Of a stretch of 7,680 nucleotides of DNA, positions 1 to 6,547 are shown in pieces. The notes beneath the pieces are model-generated. The model saw only the letters and a program-made list of their open reading frames with translations, made no database searches and was not told the origin of the DNA. A program made the translations under genes and the position numbers. Source of the DNA: Acidobacteriota bacterium (GTDB lineage: Bacteria; Acidobacteriota; Terriglobia; UBA7540); assembly GCA_003224665.1 (NCBI GenBank), contig QHZM01000021.1, forward strand, positions 1 through 7,680. The letters are read 5' to 3'. Positions within the stretch are counted from its first letter, which is position 1. Each line of letters opens with the position of its first letter.

Positions 1-1244
1 CACCCTGTTTTTCGCGCGGCGCTCAAGCCACGGTTTTCGGTCCTGATCAGTCGGACGTTATGCTCCCGAACAATTTCCGCCGTTTGGTCCTTTGACCCGT
101 CGTCAACCACGATGACCTCGTAGTTTGGATACTTCAGTTGCTCGAGACCCTCCAGGCAGTCTCGAAGCGTCCGCTGCCCGTTGTAAGTGCAGACGACTAC
201 CGAAATCTTGGGCCAGCCGACGTTGGGAGCGAAGGGCGATTCGGCAAAAGCCGTTCGCACCGTCTCGAGCGCCGGCTTGGGTCTTCGCTGTCGGTCGGTC
301 AAACCGAAGTCCCAATCTTCGACGTCGCGGCCGCGCGAAAACCACTCGTCAGTCCACGCAAAGATAAAAGCGCCGGCACAGCCTGCCGCAAAGGAAGCTC
401 GGACCTGCCTGTCGAGCGTCTCCGCCTGCGCCGCCGTGCCGTTACTGCGGCTGTCCAATCCGATTTCCGTCAGGACCAGCGGACGATTGCCGGCAAGGTT
501 CTGGAGCCGGGCGAGATAAGCCTCGAATTTGGGCTGTGACTCGAGATAAACGTTGAAACAGAGCAGATCGAAGAAGGACAGGTCCAGGTACTCCGTGGTC
601 GGGTAGTTGGCATAAGAGAAGAGGCCTTCGGGATCCTCATTCTTGGCCACGGCGTAAAGCTCGCGAAGGTAAAGCTCGACCGAGCGGGCTCCGTGCCAAC
701 GGACCACGTGCGCGGGGATTTCATTCCCCAGAGTGTAGCCCAGGACAGCAGGGTGGCCCGCACAAGCGCGGACGGTAACCTGCGCCTGCTTCCGAATATC
801 GCGGACAATTTTCCGGTCGTCGAGGAAAGCGTAGTCACGCTCCGCCTGGAAACCGACCATCACTCGAAGGCCCTCCGCCTGCGCAATGTCTAACAGCCAG
901 CGGGGCGGCGGGGCGAACGTCCGAATGGCGTTGATTCCGTTTGCCGACATCTGGGCGAGATCGCCCCGAACGGTTTCGGGACTGAGATATACGTTACCGG
1001 TCCTGTCCGGCCGAAACGGCCCGTATGTCACGCCGCGAGCGTAGAACTTCTCGCCTCCGACCGACAAGAACTTCCCGTTCAGGCGGGCCGCCGAGTGGGG
1101 CGTAATCGGACGTTGTGTCGGCGGGACGACGCGGAGAATGTCGCGGCTGGATTCGAACAGGCCCGGCGCATGGCCCGGCCAACCCGTAGAGGGTTGCTCG
1201 TGAGCGTTTTCTTGTCCGCCGACTTGTGTTTCCGGCTCGTTCAT
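1..1244 (-). CDS. Glycoside hydrolase (clan A, GH2-like)–glycosyltransferase family 2 fusion protein, 3' end beyond window
   Basis: The frame is open from ATG 1244 through the left edge (414 codons visible, C-terminus missing). Residues about 55-330 form a TIM-barrel glycosidase domain of the GH2/GH5 clan: KFLSVGGEKFYARGVTYGPF near the start, GINAIRTF (103-110), the acid/base motif GNE (E175), a candidate nucleophile in VLTEIG (E260), and FAWTDEWF (295-302). From about residue 346 a GT-A type family 2 glycosyltransferase begins: KISVVVCTYNG, then VIVVDDGSKDQTAE with the nucleotide-binding Asp pair at 381-382, then ENRGLSAAR near the edge. I see no signal peptide, so the barrel is probably cytoplasmic or glycan-proximal. 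The start overlaps the galE stop by ATGA, implying translational coupling. The likely role is extracellular polysaccharide synthesis with a built-in trimming or glycan-binding domain; acceptor and linkage are unknown. The domain assignment is firm, the substrate is not. Confidence 0.85.
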   Translation of the reverse strand, partial: MNEPETQVGGQENAHEQPSTGWPGHAPGLFESSRDILRVVPPTQRPITPHSAARLNGKFLSVGGEKFYARGVTYGPFRPDRTGNVYLSPETVRGDLAQMSANGINAIRTFAPPPRWLLDIAQAEGLRVMVGFQAERDYAFLDDRKIVRDIRKQAQVTVRACAGHPAVLGYTLGNEIPAHVVRWHGARSVELYLRELYAVAKNEDPEGLFSYANYPTTEYLDLSFFDLLCFNVYLESQPKFEAYLARLQNLAGNRPLVLTEIGLDSRSNGTAAQAETLDRQVRASFAAGCAGAFIFAWTDEWFSRGRDVEDWDFGLTDRQRRPKPALETVRTAFAESPFAPNVGWPKISVVVCTYNGQRTLRDCLEGLEQLKYPNYEVIVVDDGSKDQTAEIVREHNVRLIRTENRGLSAARKTG

Positions 1245-2254
1245 CGTCCGTTCCCGCGGGTCAAGCCGCCCATGCTGTGGGCCTTTGTTTCTCTCGAGTG
1301 CCAGTTCCAGGCGGTCTCGACAATCGCGTCCAGGCTGGAAAATTGCGGCTGCCATCCCAGGAGCTGGCACGCTTTTCCGGAATCCGCCACCAAGACGGGC
1401 GGGTCTCCCGGACGCCGCGCGGCCTCCCGGACCGGGACGCGGCGACCGCTCACTCTCTCCACCGCTCGGATGACCTTGCGGACCGAATGGCCGTTCCCTG
1501 TCCCCAAGTTGACCGCAGTGCTCTTCCCACCTCCTAGGAGATATCTAAGGGCCAGGAGGTGGGCCCGAGCGAGGTCAGTAACGTGGGTATAGTCGCGAAT
1601 CGCGGTGCCATCCGGAGTCGGGTAATCAGTCCCGAATACCTCCATGTAGGGCCGCTTGCCGAGCGCGGCTTGAATCGCGATGGGGACCATATGGGTTTCG
1701 GGGTCGTGCTCCTCTCCGATCTCTCCTTCCGGGTCGGCACCTGCCGCGTTGAAATAGCGTAGGGCCACCCACTTCAACCCGTAAGCCCTTCCGTACCAAT
1801 GGAGCACCCTTTCAACGAAGCGCTTAGACTCACCGTAAGGATTTATAGGGTCTTGGATGTGATTTTCTGGGATCGGCATCTCCGCTGGCGTCCCATAGGT
1901 AGCGCAGGTGGAAGAGAAAACGACGTAAGCCAGCCCAGCGTCGATCAAGGCGTCGAGCAGGTTTAGCGTGTTGATTACATTGTTACGGAAGTACTTACGC
2001 GGGTCCTCCATGGACTCCCCCACGTAAGCGCTGGCCGCAAAGTGAATCGCCGCGCCAACTTTGTGAGTTGCAAGAACCTGTCGAATCAGGCCGGTATCCG
2101 CCAAATTGCCTTCGACTATTGGCCCCCACTTTGCCGCCCATCGGTGCCCCGTACTTAGATCGTCAACTACGACAGGAATTAGACTGCAATGCGACAAAAG
2201 CTTTGCCGTATGGCTTCCAATGTAACCCGCGCCGCCGGTAATCAGAATTTTCAC
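1241..2254 (-). CDS. galE: UDP-glucose 4-epimerase (GalE-type extended SDR)
   Basis: A 337-residue extended short-chain dehydrogenase that interconverts UDP-glucose and UDP-galactose (or a related UDP-sugar such as UDP-xylose/arabinose) with bound NAD. Visible motifs are the Rossmann GGAGYIGSH (G7, G10, G13), DDLSTGH (31-37), HFAASAYVGES (71-81), FSSTCATYG (113-121, T116 in the place of the catalytic Ser/Thr), and the catalytic YxxxK pair Y140/K144 in NPYGESK, followed by LRYFNAAGADP. Length is normal for the family. I chose GTG 2254 because AGGAGG lies nine bases upstream (2269-2264) and the protein then starts directly with KILITGG; a TTG at 2299 would add 15 unlikely residues. It is the first gene of a minus-strand pair with the hydrolase/transferase fusion, so it probably feeds that enzyme a nucleotide sugar. 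Galactose versus pentose specificity cannot be read from sequence alone. Confidence 0.93.
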   Translation of the reverse strand: MKILITGGAGYIGSHTAKLLSHCSLIPVVVDDLSTGHRWAAKWGPIVEGNLADTGLIRQVLATHKVGAAIHFAASAYVGESMEDPRKYFRNNVINTLNLLDALIDAGLAYVVFSSTCATYGTPAEMPIPENHIQDPINPYGESKRFVERVLHWYGRAYGLKWVALRYFNAAGADPEGEIGEEHDPETHMVPIAIQAALGKRPYMEVFGTDYPTPDGTAIRDYTHVTDLARAHLLALRYLLGGGKSTAVNLGTGNGHSVRKVIRAVERVSGRRVPVREAARRPGDPPVLVADSGKACQLLGWQPQFSSLDAIVETAWNWHSRETKAHSMGGLTRGNGR

Positions 2255-2263
2255 AAACTTCTC

Positions 2264-2269
2264 CCTCCT
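2264..2269 (-). promoter_or_regulatory. Ribosome binding site deciding the galE start
   Basis: AGGAGG reads on the minus strand, followed by nine bases and GTG 2254. This is the best ribosome site near the 5' end of the gene and supports the GTG start over the longer TTG form at 2299. Just upstream is a 12-base perfect palindrome (GGCAAGCTTGCC), which may fold in the leader. Confidence 0.7.
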
Positions 2270-2777
2270 GCCCGGGGCAAGCTTGCCAGGCGAACTCAAT
2301 CGTTTCGTTTAACCGAGGAAACTACGTACCACGCTGAGTAGTGAGTGCTCAACTCCTCCGCGGCGGGTTAACGATCATTGGGTTGGGGTTGTGGACTGGC
2401 ATCCGCACCTGATCGTCCGTTGCACGCCCTCTCATTCGCATTCCAAAAACAGTCTTTTTTTAAAGCCCACCCTACGTCCCGTCAATCAGGCGGATACCTT
2501 AAGTGGCCACGTGAAAATCCCTAATTTACTGGTTAGGTAAAACCGAATAGTAATCGAGATTGTACTGTGTCATCGGTACGGCGTGCGGAAGAATCAGCTC
2601 CGCCGATGGAGGCCTCAACTTAAGAGCACCAGCTTGCATGAATGGAGCGAGTTGTATCGGTGAGACAACAGCTTCCGTCAGCGGCGTGGGAGTTCAGTGG
2701 CCGGCGTTAGATTTTTAAGCGCTGAAGGTAAGGATAGTGGATCCGGAGAATTTGCCAATGATACGCAGGTGCCTTAA

Positions 2778-2822
2778 GATATGGCACAAATGTGCCATAT
2801 CATGGCATAAATGTGCCATATC
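2778..2822. promoter_or_regulatory. Two tandem 21-bp palindromic operator-like sites
   Basis: Arms GATATGGCACA (2778-2788) and TGTGCCATATC (2791-2801) form a perfect 11-bp inverted repeat around AA. The 21-base unit 2781-2801 is repeated at 2802-2822 with a single C-to-T change. Two dyads exactly 21 bp (about two helical turns) apart is the usual layout of a double operator for a dimeric repressor such as a helix-turn-helix or ribbon-helix-helix protein. No intact gene starts close by, so the regulated gene may be lost. Confidence 0.6.
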
Positions 2823-3033
2823 AACGTATCGCGCCCGCTGGTGGTAACGAGCACTCCTCAGTTAATAAGCGATCGGACGAGTATAAGATCACGGCTGTTT
2901 AAATTAACTGCGGCAATGGGACCTGTGTAGGTACACGCCGCTTTAACGGGAGGAAGACGGAGAGCTGTGCGGATGATCGTGAAATCGCGGTACGGATTAC
3001 GGTACGGTAATGATCTGGCTTGTACGGACTACC

Positions 3034-3070
3034 AATGACTTACAGGGCCGCCCGCCTCTTGTAAGTCGTT
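3034..3070. repeat. 11-bp inverted repeat next to the attachment-site remnant
   Basis: AATGACTTACA (3034-3044) pairs with TGTAAGTCGTT (3060-3070) along 11 positions, one of them a G·T wobble, around a 15-base GC-rich loop. It ends 22 bases before the tRNA-Glu fragment. It could be a recombinase or excisionase site, or a terminator-like hairpin, although no T-run follows. Confidence 0.5.
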
Positions 3071-3092
3071 GCATTTACTTAACGGAATTGTT

Positions 3093-3136
3093 CTTTCACG
3101 GCGGTAACACGGGTTCAAATCCCGTCGGGGACGCCA
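3093..3136 (+). tRNA. 3' fragment of tRNA-Glu(TTC), likely att site
   Basis: The 44 bases match tRNA-Glu from position 32 to the encoded CCA: anticodon loop CTTTCAC (anticodon TTC at 3095-3097), 3' anticodon stem GGCGG, variable TAAC, T arm ACGGG-TTCAAAT-CCCGT, 3' acceptor strand CGGGGAC, discriminator G, CCA. The 5' half is missing: the bases before the loop (ATTGTT) cannot pair with GGCGG, and no GTCCCCG acceptor strand lies upstream. It therefore cannot make a tRNA. A break exactly at the anticodon loop is a standard crossover position for tyrosine recombinases that use tRNA genes, so this is best read as attL/attR left by an integrated element. An intact tRNA-Glu should exist elsewhere in the genome. 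Confidence 0.85.
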
Positions 3137-3139
3137 AAC

Positions 3140-3430
3140 CTTTTCAAGCATTACGTCTGCTTCCCTCCGGGAGCGAGGTACACTGAAGGTACACTCATTG
3201 TCGTTTTTTGTCCTAATCATGCTCACAACTTTACTCTGCGCGGCCCATTCTGCGGTTGAGGGCCTGTGAGTAGATGTCGAGTGTGATTCGCTGAGGCGTG
3301 GGGTAACTTGACCACCTTGACGTCGTCGCCGTTGGACTTGAGGATCGTTGAATAAGTGTGCCGGAACGTTTTCCCTTTCGAGCCGAAGGAGTTTGAAGCC
3401 TGGGTTTCCCTCCGTGCCCTGTTTCATCTA
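3140..3430 (-). pseudogene. Tyrosine recombinase (integrase) C-terminal remnant, frameshifted
   Basis: On the minus strand from about 3372 the frame reads KTFRHTYSTILKSNGDDVKVV, the box II region of tyrosine integrases (the RHT stands for the usual LRHT of HxxR). The reading then shifts frame to RITLDIYSQAL, which carries the nucleophile tyrosine, and shifts again to AEWAAQSKVVSMI (near 3212-3250), a usual integrase tail. At least two frameshifts therefore separate motifs that should be contiguous, and the catalytic N-terminal part is not recognisable further upstream. Its 3' end points at the tRNA-Glu fragment, the normal arrangement of an integrase beside its own attachment site. Outer limits are approximate. 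The family is recognised from motif memory; the frameshifts are seen directly. Confidence 0.65.
3177..3195. repeat. Direct repeat GGTACACT, period 11
   Basis: GGTACACT occurs at 3177-3184 and 3188-3195, eleven bases (one helical turn) apart, between the tRNA-Glu fragment and the integrase remnant. In-phase short repeats here could be arm-type binding sites of the lost integrase; this is inference. Confidence 0.35.
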
Positions 3431-3824
3431 TCTGCTGTGTATTCTCAGTTCCACCGAGTTACCTCGCAGCCCTCACAACAATAACGGTCGGATCCGGAAT
3501 CGAGCTTCGCTGTAAAAGGGCGCTTGCGGCGTGCAAAAACCCTCTGGATCGCTTTCGGCACACCTGCCCAGGGGTAAGCCCCAGGGAAATCCCAAGGGGA
3601 AGCCAGGGGAGAGTTCGGAAGAGGCGATTTTCCTTCCTCTTGCCACTGCCTTAGCGGCTCCCCTCCGCGCCGAGAGGTACACGTATCTGCGCGAGCGGCT
3701 GGCGGATCATCCTTCTGCCCGGGTAATCACGCAGAGCAAACCGTATTCACCAAGCTTATGACCACACTGGCTGGCGCCCCGCCGTAGTGATTCGAAACAG
3801 CATTCGCGAAACCGGTCACTAACA
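3431..3824. other. Non-coding stretch with G-rich run, no recognised gene
   Basis: Short open frames on both strands (for example 3531-3761 plus and 3473-3682 minus) have no recognisable family or convincing ribosome site. A G-rich segment at 3571-3609 has four G-runs (GGGG, GGG, GGGG, GGGG), with C-runs in the spacers that could pair with them. The stretch lies between the integrase remnant and the tandem repeats and is probably decayed element DNA. Confidence 0.4.
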
Positions 3825-4378
3825 TTTTCCCGTTTTTTGGACTCTTTAATGATAGGGGGAGATTTTCCCGCTCTCGCCGGGGGCACACGCCCTGGTTGGA
3901 GTGAATTTCGATGAAAACGTGCCCGAATCCCAAGGTGGCAAGCCAGAATATAGGGCATTCCTGCATTTTCTTGCCTAAAGGAGGAATTTAGCCGTTAAGG
4001 TTTTCCCGTTTTTGTGTCTCTTCAATAGTAGGGGGGAGGATTCCCCTCACCGCCCGCCCGCGCCCTGGTTGGGTGGGCTTCGATGAAAGTGCTGCCGAAT
4101 AGCGTGGCAAGCCACAAGACAGGGCATTCGTACATTTACTTGCTTCAACATGAGATTTGATGGGTGAGGTTTTGCCGGTTTTTTGTCTCTTAGTAAATGG
4201 GGGGAATCTCGGCCCCAAGGAGGCTGCCCGGCCTCGTTTGAATGAGCTAGGTCGGAGTGGCCTTGGAAGTTCCACAGGGCAGGCAAGAAAGGGAAAATTC
4301 TTCCTTCCTGGTCGTGGGGAAAAATAAAGTTGTAAGGTTTTTGCCTTTTTCAGGCTTCTTATAGATAGAGGGGTCTGA
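3825..4378. repeat. Diverged ~170-bp tandem repeat array, three units plus a partial fourth
   Basis: A core of TTTTCCCGTTTTTT-like sequence, then (G/T)(A/T)CTCTT, an A/T-rich spacer and a run of four to six G recurs at 3825, 4001, 4170 and about 4338, so the periods are 176, 169 and about 169. Copies at 4001, 4170 and 4338 are preceded by (T/G)(A/G)AGG. The first two units also share a second block: CGCCCTGGTTGG, TTCGATGAAA, GTGGCAAGCCA, then AGGGCATTC and CATTT(T/A)CTTGC. The third unit is more diverged and the fourth keeps only the core. Periods that are not multiples of three argue against a repeat protein. Function unknown. Confidence 0.7.
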
Positions 4379-4507
4379 TGGTGCTCAGGCGAACGTCGGC
4401 GCAAGCCTTGTCCTCACCCATGCCGTTCATCGTGCCTTTGCAACCAACCTGCTCGCGATGTTTGTCGCCGCCGTACCACATCCTTTTTCGCTTCCGGCGT
4501 TGGCGTT

Positions 4508-4700
4508 CACGCTGCTGCGCAGCGGCTGATCGGCGGGTCGGCTTCGCCGCCCCTGGACACGCCACCCCTGGTAGGGTAGCCGTTGCTGCCCTTCGGGCAG
4601 CAAACGCCACCGCCTTGCAGAGAAAGAAGTTAACAAGCGTTCGGCAATGTCTGCTACCGCTCGGTAGCGGCTGCTGCAGCTCTAGCCGCGGAGGCTACAG
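4508..4700. repeat. Cluster of tight inverted repeats upstream of the RHH-like gene (possible oriT or leader)
   Basis: Several hairpins are packed here: GCTGC/GCAGC (4514-4523), CGGC-TTC-GCCG (4539-4549) inside GGCGG/CCGCC, TTGCTGCCC-TTC-GGGCAGCAA (4583-4603, nine pairs), GCTACCG-CT-CGGTAGC (4653-4668) and TAGCC/GGCTA (4683-4697). None is followed by a T-run, so they are not simple terminators. A structured non-coding block directly before a putative relaxosome accessory gene fits an origin of transfer or a long structured leader. I recognise no nic consensus. Confidence 0.45.
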
Positions 4701-4727
4701 CCCATACTGGTCAGGAGGTTACAGGCA

Positions 4728-5129
4728 ATGCTGAGTGTGATGGAAAAAACTACCAATCGCACCAAGCGCATCGGGGTGCGCGTTCATGAGGACGTTTTCA
4801 ACCGCCTTCGGCAATTCTCCATGAACGAGGAAAAGACGCTCGGGGAATGGTGCAGCGAGCGGCTGACGGAACTCGCCTGGGGTTTCGTCACACCTTTCGC
4901 CAAGGCTCTGCTGGCCGAGATAGCTGCCAGCCAGGATATTACCGTTCAGCTTCTCTTCGCGATCGCCACCCAGGGGAGGCTTACCAGGGAAAAGGTCACG
5001 GAGATCACCGCCGCCGCTCACGAAGCCAAATTCGAGGAAGCTGAGGAACTACTGAAATGCGCCTATAACCGAACCGGCCGGGTCCACCTTCCCATATCAT
5101 ATTCCGCCGCCAAGGGCGAGAGGCGGTAG
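4728..5129 (+). CDS. Small ribbon-helix-helix-like protein, putative relaxosome/mobilization accessory
   Basis: A protein of 133 residues. Residues about 12-50 (TKRIGVRVHEDVFNRLRQFS, then a stretch ending in LGEWCSERLTEL) have the pattern of a ribbon-helix-helix DNA-binding domain: a short basic beta strand followed by two helices, as in CopG/MobC/TraJ-type proteins. The C-terminal half is helical and charged (LTREKVTEITAAAHEAKFEEAEELL) and may mediate oligomerisation. ATG 4728 is chosen because AGGAGG (4713-4718) lies nine bases upstream; the ATG at 4740 is too far from it. The next gene starts three bases after its stop, so they form an operon. Beside a putative coupling-protein fragment and a hairpin-rich upstream region, a role in binding an origin of transfer is plausible, but it could be only an autoregulator. 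The exact family is not recognised. Confidence 0.7.
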   Translation: MLSVMEKTTNRTKRIGVRVHEDVFNRLRQFSMNEEKTLGEWCSERLTELAWGFVTPFAKALLAEIAASQDITVQLLFAIATQGRLTREKVTEITAAAHEAKFEEAEELLKCAYNRTGRVHLPISYSAAKGERR

Positions 5130-5132
5130 GCC

Positions 5133-5684
5133 ATGAAACAGGATTTCACAATCCCTGTCCCCCAGCCCCCAGGAAGGCGCCGCCTTTTCCGGCCCTGGCC
5201 TCGATTCACCTCTGCGGCCCTGCTAATAGCCCTGGGCAGCGGACTTGGCGTGTTCGCTTACCAGTGTAAGACTCATTGGACACCACTCCAGCGCGCCTAT
5301 TTTCCTGCCTACGTGAGGGCTGCTCACGCGGCCTCGGCGCAGAGCGGACTTGACCCCCAGGCCCACCTGTTCAGCCTGCTGGTGATCACTTACCCCCATG
5401 ACACCCGAATTGCTCTCGACAGTAATGTTGTGATTATTCCGGCCGATGCTGCCGCGCCGCACAGCGTCGCGTTTTCGCTCTCTCCGATGGCACTGAAGGA
5501 TGGCGCACGACGATTGGAGTGGCGATCCTGGAGGCTCGAGGATGCCAAGTTGCACGCTTGGCTCGCCCACTGGGTTTACAACGACCGTGGACCTTGGCAA
5601 CTGTTCCGGGATGCCTGGTACGCGATACTCCTGTGCCTTGTCCTGACTCTTCCGCTAACTTGTACCAGTTTGTACTTTTTGTGA
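5133..5684 (+). pseudogene. Membrane protein, probably truncated N-terminus of a type IV coupling protein (TraD/VirD4-like)
   Basis: An intact 183-codon frame starts three bases after the RHH-like gene. It has a proline-rich, basic cytoplasmic start (PVPQPPGRRRLFRPWPRF), a first membrane helix at about 25-44, a soluble, presumably periplasmic segment of about 115 residues, and a second helix (AWYAILLCLVLTLPLTCTSL, about 162-181), then stops almost at once. This is the topology of a coupling-protein anchor, with the P-loop ATPase (several hundred residues) that should follow absent. The stop comes in a short AT-rich stretch (TTGTACCAGTTTGTACTTTT), 38 bases from a tRNA gene, so I infer that the element was cut here. 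From memory it resembles coupling-protein starts of integrative elements. It could instead be a complete two-helix protein of unknown role. Confidence 0.5.
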
Positions 5685-5720
5685 GATGGCTTCCCGATCT
5701 TAAGTCCTTTGGAAAGAACG

Positions 5721-5795
<75 letters not shown>

Positions 5796-5890
5796 AAATG
5801 TCAAACGGTGAGGTGTTGAGTGACAGACGGAAGCCAAGACCGGGCCAGACCCCATCCGCAACCTGCGACCAGCACCCGAGAACTGATTTA

Positions 5891-5967
5891 TGGTCGGGAC
5901 GGCCGGATTTGAACCGGCGACCACTTGCACCCCAAGCAAGTGCGCTACCAGGCTGCGCTACGTCCCG
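5891..5967 (-). tRNA. tRNA-Pro(GGG)
   Basis: A full cloverleaf on the minus strand: acceptor CGGGACG/CGTCCCG, D arm GCGCAGCCTGGTAGCGC, anticodon stem CTTGC/GCAAG with loop TTGGGGT (anticodon GGG), T arm GCCGG-TTCAAAT-CCGGC, discriminator A and encoded CCA. It reads CCC/CCU proline codons. It sits 66 bases after the MerR gene stop and 95 bases before tRNA-Pro(CGG), all in one direction. Unlike its neighbour it encodes CCA, so the pair is not a simple recent duplication. Confidence 0.95.
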
Positions 5968-6033
5968 GGAAGGTCTTTAGACGCGCGATACCTCTGCTGA
6001 GTTTGGCCACCAAAGCCTAACCATTTGACGCTA

Positions 6034-6429
6034 TCACTTCCGCGAAAGTATTGTCAAGACAGACTGAAGTTCGCGCCTGATCGCTTTGAGTTGCGAGCTG
6101 TCCGGGGCGGACTTACCCTCGCGGTCCTCCCTGGCATGATTCGAAAGTTGCTTGCGGGCGCCCTCGATTGTGAACCCCTTCTGGTAGAGGAGGCGGCGGA
6201 TCTCGAGCACGAGCTCCACATCCTGCCGCCGATAACGACGGTGACCCGAGTGGCTTTTCACGGGCCGCAGACTGGGGAACTCCGTTTCCCAGTAGCGCAA
6301 GACGTAGGCTTTGGTCTCGGTCAGCTCGCTGACCTCGCCGATGCGGAAGTAAAGCTTATCGGGAATTTGCACTCGCCCTGCGGATGTGTCGGCTTGCCGG
6401 CTGGCGCGGGACGAGCGGAGTCGCGACAT
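6034..6429 (-). CDS. MerR-family transcriptional regulator
   Basis: A protein of 131 residues from ATG 6429 (a TTG at 6450 would add seven residues; the ATG has GGGGG just upstream, a weak and close ribosome site). Residues about 27-95 form the MerR winged helix-turn-helix: YFRIGEVSELTETKAYVLRYWETEFPSLRP, then SGHRRYRRQDVELVLEIRRLLYQKGFTIEGARKQL. The rest is a short helical tail (about 96-131, ending LQSVLTILSRK) with no effector-binding domain, so it belongs to the short class of MerR proteins whose signal is unknown. Such a gene upstream of tRNA-Pro is, from memory, a recurrent arrangement in acidobacteria and deltaproteobacteria, often after pheT/ihfA. Those genes are not present here; instead a divergent kinase lies upstream. 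TTGACA near the stop codon could be a -35 box for the tRNAs. Confidence 0.9.
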   Translation of the reverse strand: MSRLRSSRASRQADTSAGRVQIPDKLYFRIGEVSELTETKAYVLRYWETEFPSLRPVKSHSGHRRYRRQDVELVLEIRRLLYQKGFTIEGARKQLSNHAREDREGKSAPDSSQLKAIRRELQSVLTILSRK

Positions 6430-6547
6430 AGGCCCCCAGTGGCCGGTCAATGCTAATGGCCATCTTAGAAAACCACAGAGAGTGCGTCAAGCGGCGCGCT
6501 CAGCGCCGTCAAGCGGGCGCCACGTGATTAACTCCCATCGGGGGATC

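Larger units (their letters stand above)
2255..3033. other. Non-coding stretch, probable mobile-element debris
   Basis: No open frame with convincing coding character is present on either strand. The segment must hold the galE promoter, but I cannot pick one with confidence. It contains a possible insertion-sequence terminus near 2501, tandem palindromes at 2778-2822, a nested hairpin at 2910-2941 (outer GCGGC/GCCGC, inner GTGTA/TACAC) and four TACGG copies at 2991-3027. The make-up suggests decayed accessory DNA left of an attachment site. Confidence 0.5.

Noticed and set aside
138..539. Plus-strand open frame opposite the fusion gene
   Set aside because: It is a shadow of the high-GC hydrolase/transferase gene, which has clear family motifs on the other strand.
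2781..2801. TGGCAC as a sigma-54 -24 element
   Set aside because: The matching TTGC at the required spacing is absent and the perfect dyad symmetry explains the motif better.
3029..3427. Open frame on the minus strand containing RRDLNPCYRRE
   Set aside because: That peptide is the antisense translation of the tRNA-Glu fragment, a common false gene; the rest mixes integrase debris in the wrong frames.
3825..4378. CRISPR array
   Set aside because: Units are ~170 bp, diverged and without short identical repeats separated by unique spacers; no cas gene is seen.
3727..4404. Minus-strand open frames across the repeat array as proteins
   Set aside because: Similar peptides (PPTIEETQKRENL, PPIIKESKKRENV) arise from the DNA repeat in different frames; periods of 176 and 169 do not keep frame and no ribosome sites stand out.
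4583..4603. Rho-independent terminator
   Set aside because: The nine-pair stem is strong but no T-run follows on either strand side that would fit a terminator.
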